A stretch of DNA of 64,000 bases from Streptomyces lienomycini (GCF_027947595.1 NZ_CP116257.1:1860001-1924000); one strand, 5' to 3'. Positions 49,358 to 60,246 are shown, counted from the stretch's first letter. Notes: a model not told the origin generated them from the letters alone. Translations and numbers: made by a program.

Positions 49358-51409
49358 GTGATCCAGGCCTTCGGACTGACCAGCAACCCCCGCAAGGAGC
49401 TTCCGCCCGCCGTCGACGACGTCTCGTTCGAGGCGCGCGCGGGCCGCGTCACCGCACTGCTCGGAGCACCGGGCGCCGGCAAGACGACGGCACTCAGACT
49501 CATGCTCGAGCTCCAACACGGGCGTGGTCTCACCTACTTCAGGGGACGCCCCCTGCACCGCATCGCCCACCCCTCGCGCGAGGTCGGCGTGCTGCTGGGA
49601 GACGTCCCGGGGCACCCCGCCCGTACGGTGCGCGGCCATCTGCGCATGCTGTGCGCGGCCGCGGGCGTCCCGGTCGGCAGGGCCGACGAAGTCCTGGAGT
49701 CGCTCGGTCTCGTGAGCCTGCGGGACGAACGCCTCGGCACCCTCTCCCGAGGCATGGACCGACGCCTCGGACTGGCCTGCGCGCTGGTTCCCGACCCGCA
49801 CACCTTGGTCTTCGACGACCCCGCGGCCGCCCTCTCCGCCGGAGAGGCCCGCGGGCTGCACGGCGCACTGCGCACCCATGCCGCCCAGGGAGGCACCGTC
49901 CTGTTCAGCACGGCGGACCCCAAGGAGGCCGCGCGTACCGCCGACCACGTCGTCACGCTGGAACGGGGCAGAGTCGTCGCCGACCAGGAGGCGGCGGACT
50001 TCTCCCGCACCCGGCTGCGCTCCCGCGTCGCCGTCCGCAGTCCGCATGCCGTCCGCCTCGGCGCCCTCCTGGTCAAGGAGGCGCGTACGGCACGCCGTTC
50101 CGTCGAGGTCGTGTGCGAAGGCGGCAACCGGCTCGCCGTGTACGGCAGTACGTGCGCCGACATCGGCGAGGCAGCCTTCCGGCACGGGATCCTCGTACAC
50201 CAACTGGCCGACGAGATCGGCGACATGGGCCCCGGTGCCGACGCGGTCCCCGCAGCCCGGCAGCAGCAGGCCGCACAGAGGCGACAGACGCTGAGCGAAA
50301 CGCAGAAGTCACAGGAGCCCTCGAAGACGCACATCACGGACGCTCCAGAGCCCCAAGCGGCCCGAAAGTCCCAAGAGGCCCAGGAGCACCAGGAGCACCA
50401 GGAGCACCAGGAATCCCCGGATGCGGCGGGCGGTGATCGGGCGCGGATCTCCAGGGCGGCACCCGCCACCCACCCGTCCCCCGGCCTCCCGTCAACCGCC
50501 AACCCGCCGCTCCCGTCCCCCGACGACTCGGTCACGGCCGATGCCGCCCCCCGTCGCCCGCTGGGTGCCCTCGTCCTCAATACGGCGAAGGCCCGGGCAG
50601 CCGCCTCCACGCTCCCGCCCCCCATCTCCGTCCGCTCCGCCCCCAGCCCGCTGCGCCCGCTGCGCTACGAAGTCCGTCGCGCGACGGGTGTCCGTACCGG
50701 GTTCGTCACCGGAGCGGTCGTGCTCGTCGTGTCCGCCGTCACCGCCGTGGTGCTGGCCCGGATCGGACACACCCCGCACCCGCGGCTCCTGGCGGCCTGG
50801 CCGCGGGAGCTCCCGCTGCCGCCCGCGGCACTCGGCGCGGGCCTGCTCGGCGCGCTCGCCTTCGGCGACGAGTTCCGCCACCCCGCCCTCGCGGCCGACC
50901 GCGGGACCGTGCCCCGCCGCATGGGGCTGCTGAGCGCCAAACTCGTCTGCTCCGCCGCCGTCGCGCTGCTGCTGGCCGCCCTGACGGTGGGCTGCAACGT
51001 CGAAGTGCTCCGCCTGGTCTTCGGACAGGAGCTCGCGGAGCTTCCCGCGGACTTGCCCGCGCTGAGCGCAGGTTGGCTCGGACTCGTCGTCGGCTGCGCC
51101 TGGTCCGGGGTGCTCGCCGCGGGTGTCTTCCGGTCCACCACTGCCGGACTGGCGGCGGTGGTCGCCGTTCCGGTGGTCGTCGTGCCGCTCGTACAGAAGG
51201 TCTGGGAGGGTCCGTCCGTGCGGACCGCCGCAGGCTTCCCGATGCGGGTGCGCGAGGTCCTCCTCACCCAGTGGCCCTTCGGCGGCGAGCGGTACGTGGC
51301 GGAGGTGCTGCGTCTCGTCGCCCAACCGGTGGGCGGCGCAATGACGTTGTCACTGACCGCTCTGCTCTGCGCCTACCTGCTCACGACTCTGCGCAGCCGC
51401 GTCCGGTGA
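49358..51409 (+). CDS. One-piece ABC transporter (ATPase fused to membrane domain) with degenerate Walker B
   Basis: The 683-aa protein has the ATPase at about residues 5-225: Walker A GAPGAGKT, signature LSRGMDRRLG in place of LSGGQ, and Walker B LVFDDPAAAL, where the catalytic Glu is replaced by Asp. A regulatory-like segment and a disordered linker follow (about 310-440), including an EHQ triplet run (50389-50415). Then come four to six membrane helices (about 452-475, 488-507, 530-550, 568-610 and the C-terminus). No separate permease is adjacent. GTG 49358 suits a leaderless mRNA. Substrate unknown; a role in envelope or development is guessed only from its position before whiH. Confidence 0.82.
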   Translation: MIQAFGLTSNPRKELPPAVDDVSFEARAGRVTALLGAPGAGKTTALRLMLELQHGRGLTYFRGRPLHRIAHPSREVGVLLGDVPGHPARTVRGHLRMLCAAAGVPVGRADEVLESLGLVSLRDERLGTLSRGMDRRLGLACALVPDPHTLVFDDPAAALSAGEARGLHGALRTHAAQGGTVLFSTADPKEAARTADHVVTLERGRVVADQEAADFSRTRLRSRVAVRSPHAVRLGALLVKEARTARRSVEVVCEGGNRLAVYGSTCADIGEAAFRHGILVHQLADEIGDMGPGADAVPAARQQQAAQRRQTLSETQKSQEPSKTHITDAPEPQAARKSQEAQEHQEHQEHQESPDAAGGDRARISRAAPATHPSPGLPSTANPPLPSPDDSVTADAAPRRPLGALVLNTAKARAAASTLPPPISVRSAPSPLRPLRYEVRRATGVRTGFVTGAVVLVVSAVTAVVLARIGHTPHPRLLAAWPRELPLPPAALGAGLLGALAFGDEFRHPALAADRGTVPRRMGLLSAKLVCSAAVALLLAALTVGCNVEVLRLVFGQELAELPADLPALSAGWLGLVVGCAWSGVLAAGVFRSTTAGLAAVVAVPVVVVPLVQKVWEGPSVRTAAGFPMRVREVLLTQWPFGGERYVAEVLRLVAQPVGGAMTLSLTALLCAYLLTTLRSRVR

Positions 51410-51470
51410 CGTCCGGCCACCCTTCAGGTCCGACCCTGTGCGCAACTCCCCGGGGAACGCCCATTTCTTT

Positions 51471-51477
51471 CCGATAA
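51471..51477 (+). promoter_or_regulatory. Putative sigma-WhiG -10 (CCGATAA) of whiH
   Basis: CCGATAA matches the -10 of flagellar/WhiG-type promoters (GCCGATAA), 93 nt before the whiH start. whiH is a known sigma-WhiG target in S. coelicolor. The -35 region is not a good TAAA match. Confidence 0.5.
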
Positions 51478-51569
51478 GGCGTCAATTGCGACGGGGTGAG
51501 CGATCACCCTTTCGTGTGCTTTTCACCAAAGACCTCAAGGGAGTTGGGATCAGAGCCGACAAAGGATGC

Positions 51570-52457
51570 GTGAGTACCCTTGCGCACACCATGATGACCG
51601 CCGCCCGCTCCGCCGACTCCGGCCTCGCGAACCCGGGCGAACTCGACCGCTACCCGTACGCCGAGACGCCCGCCGTCGACCGCGTCGGGGCGCCCTCCTG
51701 GGAAGGAGTGGAGCCCGAGCTGGGCCGCGTGGGCCGGCGCAGCTCGGGCAACCGTGGCCGCGGACTGCACGGGCAACTCGTCCAGCAGCTCGGCCAGATG
51801 ATCGTTTCGGGCGACCTGGGCGCCGACCGCCCGCTGGTGCCCGAGGAGATCGGGCAGCGTTTCGAGGTCTCGCGCACAGTGGTCCGCGAGTCCCTTCGCG
51901 TGCTGGAGGCGAAGGGGCTGGTCAGCGCCCGCCCCAACGTCGGCACGCGCGTGCGCCCCGTCAGTGACTGGAACCTTCTGGATCCGGACATCATCGAGTG
52001 GCGTGCCTTCGGGCCGCAGCGCGACGACCAGCGCCGCGAGCTGAGCGAGCTGCGCTGGACGATCGAACCGCTCGCCGCGCGCCTGGCCGCCGGGCATGGG
52101 CGCGAGGAGGTCCAGCAGCGCTTGTCGGACATGGTCGGGATCATGGGCCACGCCATGGGACAGGGTGACGCGCTCACCTTCTCGCGCGCCGATGCCGAGT
52201 TCCACACCCTGCTCATCCAGGTCGCGGGCAATCGGATGCTGGACCACCTCTCCGGGATCGTCTCCGCGGCGCTCCACGTCTCCGGCGGCCCGGTCACGGG
52301 CTGTGACCGGCCGAACGACGCGTCGCTGGCGCAGCACGGCAGGATCGTCGACGCCCTCGCCACCGGGGACGGTGCGGCGGCCGAGTCCGCCATGCGTCAG
52401 CTTCTGACCGTCCACCCCGAGGTGGAGCGCGTGGTGCCCGCCCCGCGCGAGCACTGA
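51570..52457 (+). CDS. whiH: Sporulation regulator WhiH (GntR/FadR family)
   Basis: The 295-aa regulator is required for normal sporulation septation in S. coelicolor. An N-terminal leader of about 60 residues precedes the GntR winged helix (GLHGQLVQQLGQMIVSGDLG, VPEEIGQRFEVSRTVVRESL) and the FCD ligand domain (LRWTIEPLAARLAAGH, HTLLIQVAGNRML). GTG 51570 is chosen because AAAGGA is just upstream and the length equals that of known WhiH. It sits upstream of hrdB in the conserved order. The CCGATAA element upstream points to sigma-WhiG control. Confidence 0.95.
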   Translation: MSTLAHTMMTAARSADSGLANPGELDRYPYAETPAVDRVGAPSWEGVEPELGRVGRRSSGNRGRGLHGQLVQQLGQMIVSGDLGADRPLVPEEIGQRFEVSRTVVRESLRVLEAKGLVSARPNVGTRVRPVSDWNLLDPDIIEWRAFGPQRDDQRRELSELRWTIEPLAARLAAGHGREEVQQRLSDMVGIMGHAMGQGDALTFSRADAEFHTLLIQVAGNRMLDHLSGIVSAALHVSGGPVTGCDRPNDASLAQHGRIVDALATGDGAAAESAMRQLLTVHPEVERVVPAPREH

Positions 52458-52881
52458 CCGCCTTCCGCCGGACGGCGCGTGCCGGGCACGCCAAACCCCT
52501 CCTGTGGCAGTGGCCGGCCGTTCGCCGTCGCCGTCGGACCCCGTGGAGCCGCTCCAGGCTCGACGGGGTCCGACGGTCTGATGAGAGGCTGAGCCCTTAC
52601 GAAGCGGCCGAACCCCGAGTTGGTGACCTTGTTTATTCGCATCTGACCGGTTTTGATCGCTTACGGGGTGTGACTCGGGCCACGCGGATTGGGCGTAACG
52701 CTCTTGGGAACAACACGATGACCTAAGAGGTGACAGCCGCGGAGGAATACGGACGCCGTTCACGGCGCTGTGCATCTCCCCGGCCCGCCCGCACCGTCGG
52801 CCCATTCCCAAGCCGGTGGTCGGCTCCTGTCCGCCGTGGACGGGGCCGGAAGCCGTTTTTCAACGTTCCGAGAGGTTGTTC
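52458..52881. promoter_or_regulatory. whiH-hrdB intergenic region with hrdB promoter
   Basis: The 424-nt gap holds a whiH terminator at 52531-52576, a less GC-rich block at 52615-52660, and a candidate promoter TTGGGC (52689-52694) with CACGAT (52714-52719), 19 nt apart. hrdB is expected to have more than one promoter, including a sigma-R-dependent one, but I cannot place the second from sequence alone. A leader of about 160 nt follows. No gene seen. Confidence 0.5.
52531..52576 (+). terminator. whiH terminator
   Basis: A perfect 14-bp stem (CCGTCGGACCCCGT and complement) encloses an inner 5-bp stem GAGCC/GGCTC, 74 nt past the stop. Confidence 0.8.
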
Positions 52882-54414
<1,533 letters not shown>

Positions 54415-54452
54415 GCCGACCGGATCGCGTAGACCGCGGCAGTACGAGCGAA

Positions 54453-54487
54453 TGGGGCCCGGTTCCGTCAGTCGGAACCGGGCCCCA
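54453..54487 (+). terminator. hrdB terminator
   Basis: A perfect 15-bp stem (TGGGGCCCGGTTCCG and complement) with 5-nt loop TCAGT lies 38 nt past the hrdB stop. Confidence 0.85.
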
Positions 54488-54566
54488 GCGCTGTGCAGCG
54501 GGTGCGCGGCAGGGTGCAGTGGATCACTCTGGGTCTCCCATGACCACCTAGGAGTGAGGAGCCCGC

Positions 54567-55421
54567 ATGCGTCGTCTCTTTGCCCGGGCACTGGCCGGGC
54601 CGCTGGTGCTGGCGGCCGCCGCGACCGCGATACCGCTGGGGACCGCCGCCCCCGCTGCCGCCGACAGCATCGTCGTCGGGGGCTTTCCGGTCGAAGTGTC
54701 CGACAGCCCGTGGACCGTCGCCCTCTCCAGCCGTGACCGGTTCGGGGGTACGCGGGCGGGGCAGTTCTGCGGGGGAGTGGCCGTCGGCCGGACCACCGTG
54801 CTGACGGCGGCCCACTGCCTGGGGGAGGAAGTTCTCGGGTCGCCGCCGGAACAGGTGGACGACCTGAGGATCATCGCGGGTCGGACCGACCTGCTGTCGG
54901 ACCAGGGGCAGGAGATCCCCGTCCGGTCCGTCTGGGTGAACCCGTCGCACGACGACGGCAGCAACGCCGGCGATTTCGCGGTGCTCACCCTCTCCGAGGC
55001 CCTCCCCGCCGACTCGGTCATAGGGATGGCGGCGGACGGCGACCCCGCGTACACGCCGGACACCGGAGCCCTCGTCTACGGCTGGGGGGACACCTCGGGC
55101 GCCGGCGACTACGCGAACGGCCTGCACGCGGCCCGCGTGCGAGTCCTTCCCGACGCGTCGTGCGAGCGCGCGTATCCGGGGGACGAGGACGGGCGCTACC
55201 TGTCAGACAGCATGCTCTGCGCCGGTGAGAACGCCGGTGGCCGCGACGCCTGCCAGGGGGACAGCGGGGGGCCGCTGGTCGGCCGGGGGAGGCTCATCGG
55301 CCTCGTGTCCTGGGGGAACGGCTGCGGGCGGCCGGGCAGCCCGGGGGTGTACACGCGCGTCTCCTCGATACTGCGGACGCTTGGCTGGGACACCGCCGCA
55401 TCGCAGCGCGAGGGCGCCTGA
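54567..55421 (+). CDS. Secreted trypsin-like serine protease (S1A)
   Basis: The 284-aa protein has a signal peptide of about 32 residues (ends AAPAAAD), then mature IVVGGFPVEV-like activation N-terminus. The triad is H83 in LTAAHC, D136 in DFAVLTL and S233 in GDSGGP. Asp227, six residues before the Ser, corresponds to chymotrypsin 189 and predicts trypsin specificity (Lys/Arg). Cys pairs fit family disulfides. GGAGTGAGGAG precedes the ATG by 5 nt. It is the only gene between hrdB and its convergent neighbour. Confidence 0.92.
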   Translation: MRRLFARALAGPLVLAAAATAIPLGTAAPAAADSIVVGGFPVEVSDSPWTVALSSRDRFGGTRAGQFCGGVAVGRTTVLTAAHCLGEEVLGSPPEQVDDLRIIAGRTDLLSDQGQEIPVRSVWVNPSHDDGSNAGDFAVLTLSEALPADSVIGMAADGDPAYTPDTGALVYGWGDTSGAGDYANGLHAARVRVLPDASCERAYPGDEDGRYLSDSMLCAGENAGGRDACQGDSGGPLVGRGRLIGLVSWGNGCGRPGSPGVYTRVSSILRTLGWDTAASQREGA

Positions 55422-55453
55422 GGGGCCACTGAGAGCCTTCAGGGTACGAGCAC

Positions 55454-55488
55454 GGGCGGCCGCCTCCGGAATCCGGAGGCGGCCGCCC
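55454..55488. terminator. Bidirectional terminator, protease / DUF7455 gene
   Basis: A 17-bp perfect inverted repeat (GGGCGGCCGCCTCCGGA and complement) with a single central base lies between convergent genes. Confidence 0.85.
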
Positions 55489-55533
55489 GCTCATCGGCCT
55501 GTGCCGAGTCGGCTCGTCGTCGGGCGCGTCGTG

Positions 55534-55764
55534 TCAGCGCTCTTCCTCGGCGGAAGATTCGGGAACGGCCGTCAGCCGCTCCGTCTCGTCCTGTATCTCA
55601 GCGGCGATCTTCTTGAGTTCCGGCTCGAACTTGCGACCGTGGTGGGCGCAGAAGAGCAGTTCTCCGCCGCTCAGCAGGACGACGCGCAGGTATGCCTGAG
55701 CGCCGCAGCGGTCGCAGCGATCAGCGGCCGTCAGCGGGCTTGCGGAAGTCAGAACAGTAGTCAC
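55534..55764 (-). CDS. Small zinc-ribbon protein (DUF7455-type)
   Basis: The 76-aa protein has metal-binding CDRCGAQAYLRVVLLSGGEL followed by FCAHHGRKFEPELKK: CxxC then CxxH, a compact zinc ribbon conserved in actinobacteria. The C-terminal half is an amphipathic helix with acidic end. Function unknown; it is short enough to be a transcription or ribosome-associated factor, but that is a guess. It is divergent from parE. Confidence 0.85.
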   Translation of the reverse strand: MTTVLTSASPLTAADRCDRCGAQAYLRVVLLSGGELLFCAHHGRKFEPELKKIAAEIQDETERLTAVPESSAEEER

Positions 55765-56204
55765 GTCGCCTCTTCTCTAGCTCGACGAGCTGTCGTACCA
55801 GGGTCAACATCCAACCAGCCCCAAAACGTTCCCGCTCGAGGCCTTTCCTCGAAAAAACTTTCCGAGGGGTCGGCTGCTGCCGATTGGCGGCGAATGTGCC
55901 GTATTGCGTGTCTCTGTGTCGTACGGGTTCGCGCGGTCGGTCAGTGTCGGTCCCGCCGGCTGGGTTGCCGGTTTGTTCAAGAGGACGTGCCCGGAGCCTA
56001 AATGGTTCATGCCTCGAAGGGAACGTGATGTGTACTTCACCCCATCGAGGGATCGAACAGGCATACGACGCTGGACTAGGGTGAGTCCGCGACGAGGGTG
56101 GCGTTACAACGGCTCTACCAGGCATCGGTACCCTCTGACCGGTGAACCGAGCCGCGCCCTTACCCAGCGGGGCCCCATCTGAAATTCAGCGAGGAGCGAA
56201 CCGC
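55765..56204. promoter_or_regulatory. Divergent region, DUF7455 gene / parE
   Basis: The 440-nt gap contains a purine-poor hairpin near 55835-55875 (CCTCG...CGAGG arms), a TAGGGT at 56077-56082, and a candidate parE promoter TTACAA (56104-56109) with TACCCT (56129-56134), 19 nt apart. No gene seen. Confidence 0.45.
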
Positions 56205-58328
56205 GTGACCGCCGAGACATCCGTGCCGTCCACTGCGCTGCTGGCAGGAGCAGACCGGGACGGATCCAACTACACCGCGCGGCACCTGCTCGTCCTCGAG
56301 GGGCTCGAGGCCGTACGCAAGCGCCCGGGCATGTACATCGGATCCACCGACAGCCGTGGCCTGATGCACTGCCTGTGGGAAATCATCGACAACTCCGTCG
56401 ACGAGGCCCTGGGTGGATACTGCGACCACATCGAGGTGATCCTCCACGACGACGCCTCGGTGGAGGTCCGGGACAACGGCCGGGGCATCCCGGTCGACGT
56501 CGAGCCCAAGACCGGCCTGTCCGGCGTCGAGGTCGTCATGACCAAGCTGCACGCCGGCGGCAAGTTCGGCGGTGGCTCCTACGCCGCCTCCGGCGGTCTG
56601 CACGGCGTCGGCGCCTCCGTGGTGAACGCCCTGTCCGCCCGCCTGGACATCGAGGTGGACCGTGGCGGGCACACCCACGCCATCAGCTTCCGGCGCGGGG
56701 TTCCGGGCGCGTTCGCGCGAGGGGGCCCGGATGCCAAGTTCGAGCCGGGAAACGGGCTGCGCAAGGCCAAGAAGATCCCCAAGAGCCGCAACGGCACACG
56801 CGTGCGGTACTGGGCCGACCGTCAGATCTTCACGAAGGACGCCAAGCTCTCCCTGGACACGCTGCACCAGCGGGCCCGCCAGACCGCGTTCCTGGTGCCC
56901 GGACTGACCATCGTCGTCCGCGACGAGTTCGGCCTCGGCGACGGCGGCAGCAAGGGCGAGGAGTCCTTCCGCTTCGACGGCGGCATCAGCGAGTTCTGCG
57001 AGTTCCTGGCCAGTGACAGGCCCGTCTGCGACGTCCTCCGCTTCACCGGGCAGGGCAGCTTCAAGGAGACGGTGCCGGTCCTTGACGAGGACGGCCAGAT
57101 GACGCCCACCGAGGTCTCCCGCGACCTCGGCGTCGACGTCGCGATGCGCTGGGGCACCGGGTACGACACCACCCTCAAGTCGTTCGTCAACATCATCGCC
57201 ACGCCCAAGGGCGGCACCCACGTCGCCGGCTTCGAGCAGGCGGTGGCGAAGACGATGAACGAGGTGCTGCGGACCAAGAAGATGCTCCGCGTCGCCGAGG
57301 ACGACATCGTCAAGGACGACGCCCTCGAGGGACTCACGGCAGTGGTGACGGTGCGTCTCGCCGAGCCGCAGTTCGAGGGGCAGACCAAGGAGGTCCTCGG
57401 CACCTCGGCGGCCCGCCGCATCGTGAACAACGTGATCACCAAGGAACTCAAGGCGTTCCTGACCTCCACCAAGCGTGACGCGGCCCAGCAGGCCCGCGTG
57501 GTCATGGAGAAGGCCGTCGCCGCGGCCCGTACCCGCATCGCCGCCCGCCAGCACAAGGACGCCCAGCGCCGCAAGACGGCCCTGGAGTCCTCCTCCCTGC
57601 CCGCGAAGCTGGCCGACTGCCGCAGCGACGACGTGGACCGCAGCGAGCTGTTCATCGTCGAGGGCGACTCCGCGCTGGGCACGGCGAAGCTCGCCCGCAA
57701 CTCCGAGTTCCAGGCACTGCTGCCGATCCGCGGCAAGATCCTCAACGTCCAGAAGTCGTCCGTGACCGACATGCTGAAGAACGCCGAGTGCGGGGCGATC
57801 ATCCAGGTCATAGGAGCCGGGTCCGGCCGGACCTTCGACATCGACGCGGCCCGCTACGGCAAGATCATCATGATGACCGACGCCGATGTGGACGGCTCCC
57901 ACATCCGCACCCTGCTCCTGACCCTCTTCCACCGCTACATGCGGCCCATGGTCGAGGCCGGACGGGTCTTCGCCGCGGTGCCGCCGCTGCACCGCATCGA
58001 GCTGGTCCAGCCGAAGAAGGGCCAGGACAAGTACGTCTACACGTACTCGGACCGTGAGCTGCGCGACAAGCTCATGGAGCTCCAGAGCAAGAACATCCGG
58101 TACAAGGACTCCATCCAGCGGTACAAGGGTCTGGGTGAGATGGACGCCGACCAGCTGGCGGAGACCACCATGGACCCCAGGCGCCGTACGCTTCGTCGGA
58201 TCAACCTCACCGATCTGGAATCCGCCGAGCAGGTCTTCGACCTGCTGATGGGCAACGACGTCGCACCGCGCAAGGAGTTCATCTCCAACTCGGCGGCGAC
58301 GCTGGACCGGTCGCGCATCGACGCCTGA
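56205..58328 (+). CDS. parE: DNA topoisomerase IV subunit B ParE
   Basis: The 707-aa type IIA topoisomerase ATPase subunit has the Bergerat ATPase (EIIDNSVDEA, DNGRGIPV, SGGLHGVGASVVNALS) at about residues 25-200, a transducer domain, and TOPRIM with EGDSALGTAK and DADVDGSHIRTLLLT. The usual GyrB EGDSAGG is EGDSALG here, typical of the second Streptomyces topoisomerase; with the locus position this points to ParE rather than GyrB. GTG 56205 has GAGGAG 8 nt upstream. The partner ParC is outside the window. Role: decatenation of chromosomes in hyphae and sporulation. Confidence 0.92.
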   Translation: MTAETSVPSTALLAGADRDGSNYTARHLLVLEGLEAVRKRPGMYIGSTDSRGLMHCLWEIIDNSVDEALGGYCDHIEVILHDDASVEVRDNGRGIPVDVEPKTGLSGVEVVMTKLHAGGKFGGGSYAASGGLHGVGASVVNALSARLDIEVDRGGHTHAISFRRGVPGAFARGGPDAKFEPGNGLRKAKKIPKSRNGTRVRYWADRQIFTKDAKLSLDTLHQRARQTAFLVPGLTIVVRDEFGLGDGGSKGEESFRFDGGISEFCEFLASDRPVCDVLRFTGQGSFKETVPVLDEDGQMTPTEVSRDLGVDVAMRWGTGYDTTLKSFVNIIATPKGGTHVAGFEQAVAKTMNEVLRTKKMLRVAEDDIVKDDALEGLTAVVTVRLAEPQFEGQTKEVLGTSAARRIVNNVITKELKAFLTSTKRDAAQQARVVMEKAVAAARTRIAARQHKDAQRRKTALESSSLPAKLADCRSDDVDRSELFIVEGDSALGTAKLARNSEFQALLPIRGKILNVQKSSVTDMLKNAECGAIIQVIGAGSGRTFDIDAARYGKIIMMTDADVDGSHIRTLLLTLFHRYMRPMVEAGRVFAAVPPLHRIELVQPKKGQDKYVYTYSDRELRDKLMELQSKNIRYKDSIQRYKGLGEMDADQLAETTMDPRRRTLRRINLTDLESAEQVFDLLMGNDVAPRKEFISNSAATLDRSRIDA

Positions 58329-58570
58329 GCACGCTGAGTCGTCGAACCGGACCCGGGAGCGAGAACCGGGTCCGGTTCGGCATGCGGGCCCGTGTCTGGC
58401 CGCCCGTCCCGGGCCCCGGCCCTTCTCCACCCCCGGGTGGAGTGCTGTGCTCATGGAGCTCCACCCATGGTCCACCCGGGCTCCGATCCTGTGACCTCGT
58501 CGTTTCCGTAACGTCGAAGGCGTCGGCGGGACCGCTGCCGACATCACCTCCTTCCGCTCACGGAGGCACG

Positions 58571-59095
58571 ATGTCCGGGCTCGTAGACGTGTTGGTGATC
58601 GCCGCGGTGGCCGCTCTGGTGATCGTCCGCCAGTTCCGCGCAAGCCGGATCGACACCGACCGGCGCTGGTGGGTGCTCCCCGCGGTGCTCGCCGTCGTCG
58701 CCCTGCGCGAACCGGGCCTGATCGACGCCCACCACCCCACTGCCTCCGTGCTGCTGCTCGCCGCCGAGATACTCGTCGGCCTGGCCACCGGAGCCGGCTG
58801 GGCCTGGACCACCCGCGTATGGGTCGAGGGCGACGGTGCCGTGTGGAGCAGGGGCAGCCGGGCGAGCGTCGCTGTGTGGGGCGTCGGCATCGCATTGCGG
58901 GCAGGGCTCTTCGGAATCGGTGCGCTCCTGGGGCTGCGCCAGGACAGCTCCGCCCTGCTGCTCGCCCTCGCGGCGACCCTGCTGGTCCGCTCCGGCATCC
59001 TGGCCTGGCGGGTTCAGGCCCAGCGACCGGCCGGAGTGCCGGGCTCCGCGTACGGTGCCGCCGTGCCCCAGCCCACCTGGAAGGAGCCTGCGTGA
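58571..59095 (+). CDS. Membrane protein (DUF1453/CcdC-like)
   Basis: The 174-aa protein has four to five hydrophobic helices; a cytoplasmic RQFRASRIDTDRRWW loop follows helix 1, as in DUF1453 proteins. GGAGG 4 nt before the ATG is strong. Its stop overlaps the start of the kinase gene (GTGA), so it is the first gene of a three-gene operon and could be an accessory to sensing. No enzymatic motif seen. Confidence 0.8.
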   Translation: MSGLVDVLVIAAVAALVIVRQFRASRIDTDRRWWVLPAVLAVVALREPGLIDAHHPTASVLLLAAEILVGLATGAGWAWTTRVWVEGDGAVWSRGSRASVAVWGVGIALRAGLFGIGALLGLRQDSSALLLALAATLLVRSGILAWRVQAQRPAGVPGSAYGAAVPQPTWKEPA

Positions 59096-60246
59096 GGGAG
59101 AACGTCTGGACGAGGTGGCCCTCCAGGGAGGCGCTCCTGCACGAGGGGGTTTCCCGTCCCCGGCGCCTGCTCGCCTGGGCGGTGCGCCTGGTGGTGTGCG
59201 GGATGTTGCTGTGGGGCGCGTTCACCAGCGGCTCTCTGGACGGGCCGGGGGCGGTCGCCGCTGCCTTCGGTCTGCCGGCGGCCGTGAGCGTGGCGTGGGG
59301 CTTCTTCCGGACCACGCTCGAGCACCGGCTGTGGCCCTCCCTGGGGCTGGTCGCCGTCATGCTTGCCATCGGGGCCGTCGCGCAGCCCGCCGGCTTCCGT
59401 GCCCCCGCGCTGGTCATCTGGTGCGGCTGCGCCGTCGTGGCCCTGGAGCGGCTGCCCCTCGCGGCCGCGCTGCCCGTGACCTCGGCGGCCCTGGCCTCCT
59501 ACGCCGTGACCAGTGACGACGCGTGGCCGGCCACGGGGGCGACGTCGGCCGGGCTGGCGCTCGCCGGGTACGTCCTGCGGCTCGACGCCGAAGCACGGGG
59601 CAGCTCGCAACGGCTGCTGGCCCAGGAGCGGGCGGCCCGAGCGGCCGAGGCGGAGTCCGCGGCACTCGCGGAACGGGCTCGCATCGCCCGGGAGATCCAT
59701 GACGTACTGGCACACAGTCTCTCGGCGCAGTTGGTGCACCTGGAGGCGGCCCGGCTGCTGATCGAGCGGGACGCCGACCGGCAGCAGATCCTCGACCGGG
59801 TGGTGGCGGCCCGGGGAATGGCCCGCGACGGACTCGCCGAGACCAGGCAGGCGCTGTCCGCGCTGCGAGGGGAGCTGACGCCGCTGGAGGACTTCCTGGG
59901 TCAACTCGTCGACACGGCCGAGGGCGGAGCCGAGATCACCATTACGGGGGACCGCCGACCACTGCCTGCCGAGGCGTCGCAGGCCGTGCGCAGAGTGGCC
60001 CAGGAGGCGCTGACGAACGCCCGCAGACACGCCCCGGGCGCGAGAGTACGGGTGCGCCTGGAATACAGCGTCCACCAAGTGATCCTGGACGTGCGGGACT
60101 CGGGAGGCCCGCCGGACGAGACCACCGGCACCGGAGCTGGGTACGGTCTGCTGGGCATGCGGGAGCGTGCCGAGTTGCTGGGCGGCTCGCTGCGGGCAGG
60201 CCCGGGCGAGGAGGGGTTCGTGGTGACGTTGAAGGTGCCTGTATGA
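59092..60246 (+). CDS. NarL-type sensor histidine kinase
   Basis: The 384-aa kinase has an N-terminal block of about five membrane helices (residues 25-165) with almost no extracytoplasmic domain, then a coiled stretch, HisKA_3 motif ARIAREIHDVLAHSLSAQL with His203, and HATPase motifs VAQEALTNARRHA, DSGGPP and GLLGMRERA. A multi-helix sensor suggests a membrane or lipid signal. The GTG overlaps the upstream stop and its own stop overlaps the regulator start by 4 nt. Confidence 0.9.
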   Translation: MRENVWTRWPSREALLHEGVSRPRRLLAWAVRLVVCGMLLWGAFTSGSLDGPGAVAAAFGLPAAVSVAWGFFRTTLEHRLWPSLGLVAVMLAIGAVAQPAGFRAPALVIWCGCAVVALERLPLAAALPVTSAALASYAVTSDDAWPATGATSAGLALAGYVLRLDAEARGSSQRLLAQERAARAAEAESAALAERARIAREIHDVLAHSLSAQLVHLEAARLLIERDADRQQILDRVVAARGMARDGLAETRQALSALRGELTPLEDFLGQLVDTAEGGAEITITGDRRPLPAEASQAVRRVAQEALTNARRHAPGARVRVRLEYSVHQVILDVRDSGGPPDETTGTGAGYGLLGMRERAELLGGSLRAGPGEEGFVVTLKVPV

